Assembly (NCBI GenBank): GCA_040255405.1
Contig: JBDZUX010000001.1
Span: 147,208 to 211,207 of the forward strand
Origin: 66-474 sp040255405
Lineage (GTDB): Bacteria > Pseudomonadota > Gammaproteobacteria > Xanthomonadales > Rhodanobacteraceae
DNA: 64,000 nt
Direction: 5' to 3'
A program made the translations under genes and the position numbers. How positions within the stretch are numbered: position 1 is the first letter of the stretch; each line of letters begins with the position of its first letter. Of this stretch, positions 59,075 to 64,000 are shown in pieces. The notes under the pieces were generated by a model that saw only the letters and a program-made list of their open reading frames with translations, ran no database searches and was not told the DNA's origin.

Positions 59075-60025
59075 ATGGCGCTTCCGCAAAAGGAATCCAC
59101 TCCGATCTTCTCGGATGCGACCGCGGGTACGCTGCGCCTGATCGCGTACCTTGCGCTGGCCGCGGTGCTGATGGTGCTGGACCACCGCAACGGCTGGCTG
59201 CACCGGGCGCGCTTCGCCGCGGCGGCCGCAATCGTGCCCATCTACAAGATCGCCGCGGCCCCGGCCGATTGGGTGCATCAGGCCGGCACCGCGTTCGCCC
59301 AACGCAGCAAACTGATCGATGAAAACCGGCAACTGCGCGAGGCGCTGCTGCTGGCCGAAGCGCGCCTCAACCGCATGGACGCGGTCACCCACCAGAACGA
59401 ACGCCTGAAGCAGTTGCTCGACACCCAGCAATTGCTGGGCATGCACGCGCAACTGGCGCGGTTGATCGACGTGCAGCTTGGTCCCACCCGCGACCGGGTG
59501 ATGTTGAACGTCGGCGCCGACGAAGGCGTGCACGTGGGCCAGACGGTGATCGATTCGCACGGCGTGATGGGCCAGGTCATCGAGATCCTGCCGCATGCGT
59601 CGGTGGCAATGCTGGTGATCGACCCCGACCACGCGGTGCCGGTGACAATCTCACGCACCGGCCTGCGCGGCATCGCGCACGGCACCGGCGATACCAGCCA
59701 ATTGGTGATACCGGACCTGCCACTGTCGTCCGACGTGAAGGTGGGCGACCGGCTCGTGACGTCGGGCTTGGGCGGACGCTTTCCCGGAGGCTTTCCGGTC
59801 GGCACCGTCTCGCAATTGAAGCGCGACGCGTCCGGCATGTTCATGGAAGCGCTGGTGAAGCCTGCCGCCGAACTCGAACGCAGCGGCGAGGTACTGCTGT
59901 TGCGCGACCAGCCCGATCCGGTCGGCCCACCCGCACCCGCACCCGACGCGGGTCCGCCCGCTTCGCTGGCGCCCGGCAATCATGCTGCCACCAACGGCAA
60001 GCCCGCAACGGGTGCCGCCCGATGA
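59075..60025 (+). CDS. mreC: Rod-shape-determining protein MreC
   Basis: A 316-residue bitopic protein: membrane helix near residues 20-38 (LIAYLALAAVLMVLDHRNGW), a coiled coil (SKLIDENRQLREALLLAEAR, about 75-110), and the double beta-barrel core (RVMLNVGADEGVHVGQTVID, GLGGRFPGGFPVGTVSQLKR, parts shown). The C-terminal 50 residues are proline-rich and disordered. It activates the elongasome PBP2-RodA. The stop overlaps mreD by four bases. Confidence 0.94.
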   Translation: MALPQKESTPIFSDATAGTLRLIAYLALAAVLMVLDHRNGWLHRARFAAAAAIVPIYKIAAAPADWVHQAGTAFAQRSKLIDENRQLREALLLAEARLNRMDAVTHQNERLKQLLDTQQLLGMHAQLARLIDVQLGPTRDRVMLNVGADEGVHVGQTVIDSHGVMGQVIEILPHASVAMLVIDPDHAVPVTISRTGLRGIAHGTGDTSQLVIPDLPLSSDVKVGDRLVTSGLGGRFPGGFPVGTVSQLKRDASGMFMEALVKPAAELERSGEVLLLRDQPDPVGPPAPAPDAGPPASLAPGNHAATNGKPATGAAR

Positions 60026-60540
60026 ACAGGGTGCGCATGCAGGGCTGGGCGTTCTGGATCGGCATCGCGGCAGCACTGTTGTTGATGCTGATGCCCCTGC
60101 CCGCGATGATCCAGCCGCTGAAACCGTACTGGCCGGCGCTGGTGTTGGTCTACTGGTCACTGGAAGCGACCGACCGCGTGAGCGTGGGGCTTGCGTTCGG
60201 CGTCGGCCTCGCAGCCGACCTTCTGAACGGCGCGCTGCTCGGCGACCAGGCGCTGCGGCTGGCGGTACTGGTGTTCATCGTGCTGCGCTTTCGTTCGCGC
60301 CTGCGCTTTTTTCCGATGTGGCAGCAGGCGCTCGCGGTGTGGTTGTTGCTGCTCAACAACCACGTGCTGCAGGCGCTGATTCGTGCTTTCGCGGGTGATT
60401 CACCCATGCCGTCGCTGTCCTGGGCCGCACCCGCGGTGGGCGCGCTGGTGTGGCCGTTCGTCTTCCTGCTGCTGGACGACGTGAACACGCGCCTGCGCGG
60501 CAAGGGCGCACGGGGCGCCAAGGGGGTCAAGACGGTATGA
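60022..60540 (+). CDS. mreD: Rod-shape-determining protein MreD
   Basis: A 172-residue membrane protein with five or so helices: WAFWIGIAAALLLMLMPLPA, VLVYWSLEATDRVSVGLAFG, DLLNGALLGDQALRLAVLVF and others. The sequence L-G-x-x-A-D-L-L-x-G-x-x-L-G is typical of MreD. It bridges MreC and the elongasome. It is translationally coupled on both sides: ATGA overlaps with mreC and with mrdA. Confidence 0.93.
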   Translation: MNRVRMQGWAFWIGIAAALLLMLMPLPAMIQPLKPYWPALVLVYWSLEATDRVSVGLAFGVGLAADLLNGALLGDQALRLAVLVFIVLRFRSRLRFFPMWQQALAVWLLLLNNHVLQALIRAFAGDSPMPSLSWAAPAVGALVWPFVFLLLDDVNTRLRGKGARGAKGVKTV

Positions 60541-62456
60541 ACGGCCGCGGCGAGCTGCCCGACGACCGCGCCAAGCGCGCGCGCTTCGGGCGTCGCGCGC
60601 TGGCGGGTTTCGCGATCATGCTGGTGATGCTGCTGGGCGTGGCCGGTCGCTTCGTGTACCTGCAGGTGTTCGAGCACGCGGAATACTCGACGCGCGCCAA
60701 GGCCAACCGGGTGCGCCTGAAACACCTGCCGCCGCCGCGCGGCCTGATCTACGACCGCACGGGCAAGCTGCTGGCCGACAACATCCCCGCGTTCCGGCTG
60801 GACGTGGTGCCGGACAAGGTCAAGCACATGGATGCGATGCTGCAGCGGCTGTCCGCCGTGGTGCCGTTGACCGACGACGACATCCAACGCTTCAAGCAGA
60901 GCCTGAAGCAGCACCGCGCGTTCGAGCAGGTGCCGCTGAAGTTCCGCCTGACCGAAAGCGAGCGCGACCGCTTCGCGGTGAACCAGTGGCAATTCCCCGG
61001 CGTCAGCATCGACCCGTACCTGACTCGCAACTATCCCTACGGCGCCGAGTTCGCGCACGTGATCGGTTACGTGGGCCGCATCGACGAGAAGGAACAGGCC
61101 AAGCTCGATCCGGATCTTTACGCCGGCACCACGCACGTCGGCAAGACCGGCCTGGAAAAGGAATACGAAAAATTGCTGCACGGCACGCCCGGTTACGAGC
61201 TGGTCGAGGTGAATGCCAACCAGCGCCCGCTGCGCGTATTGCAGCGCGTGCCCGCCAAGCCCGGCAAGAATCTCTACCTCACGATCGACGAGCGTTTGCA
61301 GCGGGCCGCGATCGCCGCGCTGGGCGGCGAGACCGGCGCCGCCGTCGCGATCGACCCGCGCAACGGCAACGTGCTGGCCATGGTCACGGTGCCGAGTTTC
61401 GATGCCAATCTTTTCGTCAATGGCATCAGCCAAGCTGATTATTCGGCGTTGCTGGAAGACCCGGAAAAACCGTTGCTCAATCGCGCGATGCGCGGCGGCT
61501 ATCCGCCAGGTTCCACGGTCAAGCCGTTCATCGGCCTGGGCGGCCTGGAACTCGGCCTGCGCAAGGCGACGGACACGGTGTTGTCCACCGGCACGTACTA
61601 CATTCCGGGTTCCTCGCGCGGCTATCGCGACGACACGCGCTACGGCGCCGGCCGCGTGAACCTGATGCAGGCGATTACCCGCTCGGTGAACACGTATTTT
61701 TATTCGCTGGCCTACCAGATGGGCATTCGGCGGTTCGATGAATGGATGGCCAAGTTCGGATTCGGCAGCCCCACCGGCATCGACCTGCCCGATGAGACCG
61801 GCGGCGTGCTGCCGTCGCCGGAATGGAAGCGCAAGACGATGAACCAGCCGTGGTATCCGGGCGAAACCGTCATCTCCGGCATCGGCCAGGGCTATTGGAT
61901 GGTGACGCCGCTGCAACTTGCGCACGCGCTCGCGTCGATGGCAGGCGGCGGCCTTTCGCACACGCCGCATCTGCTGAGGGCGACCAGCGACGGCCTGAAG
62001 GCGCCGGAAGTGCCCTATCCACAACCCAAGCCGGTGCAGCTCACGCACGATCCCGCGGATCTGGCGGCGGTCCGCGAAGGCATGCTGGGGGTCGTCAACA
62101 CCCCGCAGGGCACGGCTTGGGGCCTCGGCAAGGGCTTTCCCTACCTGATCGCCGGCAAGACCGGGACCGCCGAACGCTATTCGCGCACCAGCGACGCCTA
62201 CAACGACAACAAGAATCTCGCCTACCTCGCTTCACGCCACCGCGCGTGGTTCATGTGCTACACGCCCGCGGAACACCCGCAAATCGCGGTCGCGGTGCTG
62301 CTGGAACATGGCGCCTGGGGTGGCAGCGCGGCGGCGCCGATCGCGCGCAAGATGCTCGACCAGTGGCTGGCGGACACGCCGCCGTCGGAACGCCCGCCGG
62401 TCATCCCGCCCACCGTCGTCACGCAATCGGGCGCGCAGACGCCAAGCACGCCATGA
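60537..62456 (+). CDS. mrdA: Penicillin-binding protein 2 (MrdA), elongation transpeptidase
   Basis: A 639-residue class B PBP: cytoplasmic start, membrane helix (ALAGFAIMLVMLLGVAGRFV, about 21-40), PBP dimerisation domain, and a transpeptidase domain with active-site motifs STVK (Ser326 in PPGSTVKPFIG), SVN (TRSVNTYFY) and KTG (AGKTGTAERY). The frame is open upstream to 60450, but the ATG overlapping mreD (ATGA) is the natural start. It cross-links side-wall peptidoglycan with RodA. Confidence 0.95.
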   Translation: MNGRGELPDDRAKRARFGRRALAGFAIMLVMLLGVAGRFVYLQVFEHAEYSTRAKANRVRLKHLPPPRGLIYDRTGKLLADNIPAFRLDVVPDKVKHMDAMLQRLSAVVPLTDDDIQRFKQSLKQHRAFEQVPLKFRLTESERDRFAVNQWQFPGVSIDPYLTRNYPYGAEFAHVIGYVGRIDEKEQAKLDPDLYAGTTHVGKTGLEKEYEKLLHGTPGYELVEVNANQRPLRVLQRVPAKPGKNLYLTIDERLQRAAIAALGGETGAAVAIDPRNGNVLAMVTVPSFDANLFVNGISQADYSALLEDPEKPLLNRAMRGGYPPGSTVKPFIGLGGLELGLRKATDTVLSTGTYYIPGSSRGYRDDTRYGAGRVNLMQAITRSVNTYFYSLAYQMGIRRFDEWMAKFGFGSPTGIDLPDETGGVLPSPEWKRKTMNQPWYPGETVISGIGQGYWMVTPLQLAHALASMAGGGLSHTPHLLRATSDGLKAPEVPYPQPKPVQLTHDPADLAAVREGMLGVVNTPQGTAWGLGKGFPYLIAGKTGTAERYSRTSDAYNDNKNLAYLASRHRAWFMCYTPAEHPQIAVAVLLEHGAWGGSAAAPIARKMLDQWLADTPPSERPPVIPPTVVTQSGAQTPSTP

Positions 62457-63577
62457 ACGCATTGGTCGCCAGCTTCAGTGGACGCGCGCGCCGGATCGGA
62501 CGACGCATTTTTTCGCGCCCCCGCATCGACCTTCCGCTTGCCATCGGCCTGCTGGTGCTGGCGTTGATCGGGCTCACCGTGTTGTACAGCGCCAGCAATC
62601 TCGATCGTTCGATGGTGCTGGGCCAGGCCGTGCGCTTCATCGCGGGCGGGTTGTTGCTGTTGGCGATTTCGCGCATCCCCCCGACACTGTTGCGTGCGTG
62701 GACGCCGTGGTTCTATCTGCTCGGCATCTTGCTGCTGGTAGTGCTGACGGTACTGGGCGAAGGCCGCGGCGCCGACCGCTGGCTGGATTTGGGCGTGGTC
62801 AGGTTCCAGCCGTCGGAACTCATGAAACTGGCGATGCCGATGATGGTGGCGTGGTACCTGCACCCGCGCCCGCTGCCGCCGCGCTGGCGCGACATCGTCG
62901 CGATCGGGGTGCTGATCGGCATCCCGGCCATCCTGGTCATGGAGCAACCCGACCTCGGCACCGCATTGCTGATCGCGGCGTCCGGCATGTTCGTATTGTT
63001 CCTCGCCGGCCTGCAGTGGTGGAAGATCGGTGCGATGCTCGCGGCACTCGCCGCGATCGCGCCGGTCGCGTGGCACTTCCTGCACGATTACCAGCGCGAA
63101 CGCGTGATGACCTTCCTGCACCCCGAGAACGATCCGCTCGGCACCGGCTGGCACATCATCCAGTCGATGATCGCGGTCGGCTCAGGCGGCGTCTTCGGCA
63201 AGGGCTTCAACCACGGCACGCAGTCGAAACTTGAGTTCCTGCCCGAACACACCACCGACTTCATCTTCGCGGTGCTGGGTGAGGAATTCGGCCTCGTCGG
63301 CGTGCTGGTGCTGCTGCTGGTGTACACGTTCATCGTGGGCCGCTGCCTGTGGATCGCGGCCAACGCGCGGGACACGTATTCGCGCCTTGTCGGGGGATCG
63401 TTCGGACTGGCGTTCATGGTGTACGTGATCGTCAATGGCGGCATGATCTCGGGTCTCCTGCCCGTGGTCGGCGTCCCGCTGCCATTGGTGAGCTACGGCG
63501 GCACCTCGGCGATCACGCTGCTGACCGGGTTCGGGGTGGTGATGTCGATCCACGCGCACCGGAAATGGACGCCGTAG
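62453..63577 (+). CDS. rodA: Rod-shape SEDS glycosyltransferase RodA
   Basis: A 374-residue SEDS-family polymerase: ten transmembrane helices, from IDLPLAIGLLVLALIGLTVL onwards; the catalytic Asp-type region after WLDLGVVRFQPSELMKLAMP; and the terminal GLLPVVGVPLPLVSYGGTSA signature. Start ATGA overlaps the mrdA stop. It polymerises lipid II and partners with PBP2 in the elongasome. The frame is open far upstream, but those residues are antisense or out-of-frame mrdA. Confidence 0.95.
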   Translation: MNALVASFSGRARRIGRRIFSRPRIDLPLAIGLLVLALIGLTVLYSASNLDRSMVLGQAVRFIAGGLLLLAISRIPPTLLRAWTPWFYLLGILLLVVLTVLGEGRGADRWLDLGVVRFQPSELMKLAMPMMVAWYLHPRPLPPRWRDIVAIGVLIGIPAILVMEQPDLGTALLIAASGMFVLFLAGLQWWKIGAMLAALAAIAPVAWHFLHDYQRERVMTFLHPENDPLGTGWHIIQSMIAVGSGGVFGKGFNHGTQSKLEFLPEHTTDFIFAVLGEEFGLVGVLVLLLVYTFIVGRCLWIAANARDTYSRLVGGSFGLAFMVYVIVNGGMISGLLPVVGVPLPLVSYGGTSAITLLTGFGVVMSIHAHRKWTP

Positions 63578-64000
63578 GACGGCGATTCGCGACGCGACAT
63601 TGTCGGCGTCATCCCGGCGAAAGCCGGGATCCACTGTCGTTTCGTGTTCGACGTCCATGTCTTTTTTCGCGCCGTCCCACGGCGCGAGCTACTTTCTCTT
63701 GCGTCGCCAAGAGAAAGCAGCCAAAGAGAAGGCCACCCCGCGAACCCGTCTTGAGCACATCCCTGTGCTCAGGATTCGCGTGCGGCTGCCGTGTTCGAGG
63801 GGCCCCGTTCGGCGCGCATCGTGCGCGCGGAAGGGAGCGAAGCAATTCGTTTGGTCTCGATTCGAGCGAGGCCACGATGGCCGTCATCGAAGCGGAACTG
63901 GGGTCCCTGTGCTGCGGTGGGGACCGGACGATCAGGCCCGAAGGGTGGGCGCAATGGATTGCGCCCACTTGCCGCCGCGCCATGGATGGCGCGTCGGCAA
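63578..64000. repeat. Repeat-rich region after rodA, dispersed Xanthomonadales-type element
   Basis: No gene supported. It starts with GTCATCCCGGCGAAAGCCGG at about 63608 (reverse copy near 55880) and holds a 10-bp perfect hairpin CTTTCTCTTG-6-CAAGAGAAAG (63692-63717), then a stretch whose minus-strand frame (63609-63983) resembles hypothetical 'proteins' scattered through Xanthomonadales genomes. I infer a repeat rather than a gene. The right border lies outside the window. Confidence 0.6.

Noticed and set aside
60150..62048. Minus-strand frame opposite mreD and mrdA
   Set aside because: Antisense shadow; PBP2 motifs are on the plus strand.
63655..63690. T-run with a CGCGCCG/CGGCGCG stem after rodA as terminator
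   Set aside because: The T-run precedes the stem on the plus strand, and on the minus strand it gives an A-run, so it does not fit an intrinsic terminator in either direction.
63609..63983. 124-codon minus-strand frame
   Set aside because: Resembles recurrent repeat-derived hypotheticals; treated as a repeat, not a gene.

Overview
The window is high-GC, densely coding bacterial chromosome. Gene content and order point to a gammaproteobacterium of the Xanthomonadales (Lysobacterales), most likely Rhodanobacteraceae. Supporting signs are kup sitting between ruvA and ruvB, sspAB next to petABC and a DegS-like protease, a PhoP of the Xanthomonas type, a DUF3301 gene, and intergenic repeats typical of that order. 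This placement is inference from gene order and protein resemblance; no 16S gene is present. I see no prophage, integron, CRISPR array or intact insertion sequence. Almost everything is core genome, so the unusual material is in the spaces between genes.

Layout. 0.3-3.6 kb: lpoA-yraN-BON lipoprotein (the E. coli lpoA-yraN-dolP order) and a uracil-DNA-glycosylase-like gene. 3.6-9.6 kb, minus strand: relA, an anchored TPR protein, an NAD-dependent epimerase and a glycosyltransferase. 9.7-18.8 kb: two small conserved genes, sspAB, the cytochrome bc1 operon petABC, a divergent DegS-like protease, apt with a DUF2007 gene, and glnS. 19.1-26.3 kb: stress-type small proteins (BON, a frameshifted CsbD, DUF1328), an ArsR regulator divergent from a NIPSNAP gene, a secreted hydrolase, a deaminase, a VTT membrane protein, a DUF883-like protein, a peptide transporter and tRNA-Lys. 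26.5-40.4 kb, minus strand: aspS-yebC-ruvC-ruvA-kup-(DUF6496)-ruvB-ybgC-tolQRAB-pal-cpoB-queC. 40.5-51 kb, minus strand apart from one small gene: a PAS/GGDEF protein, arginase, an Hpt protein, tRNA-Thr, SPOR protein, coaX-birA, PepSY-phoP-phoQ and dusA. 51-57.6 kb: DUF3298 lipoprotein, GFA protein, DUF885 peptidase-like protein, a PEP-CTERM protein behind a sigma-54-like promoter, a small secreted unknown and a PfkB kinase. 57.8-63.6 kb: mreBCD-mrdA-rodA, the rod-shape elongation operon.

Many genes concern the cell envelope: LpoA and MreBCD-PBP2-RodA build peptidoglycan, Tol-Pal-CpoB couples outer-membrane constriction to septal peptidoglycan, a DegS-like protease and PhoPQ sense envelope state, and BON and SPOR proteins sit in the periplasm. 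Several operons use four-base start/stop overlaps (ATGA, GTGA, TTGA), implying translational coupling.

The most interesting non-genic signal is a family of about 100-bp elements with conserved ends and variable middles (five copies: 2832, 42512, 42621, 44942, 56528). Two of them supply the stop codons of coaX and pfkB. A second, nested-palindrome element at 32519-32676 supplies the first codons of ybgC and the stop codon of ruvB. Both look like small mobile or REP-like elements that settled at gene borders and were partly absorbed into coding sequence.
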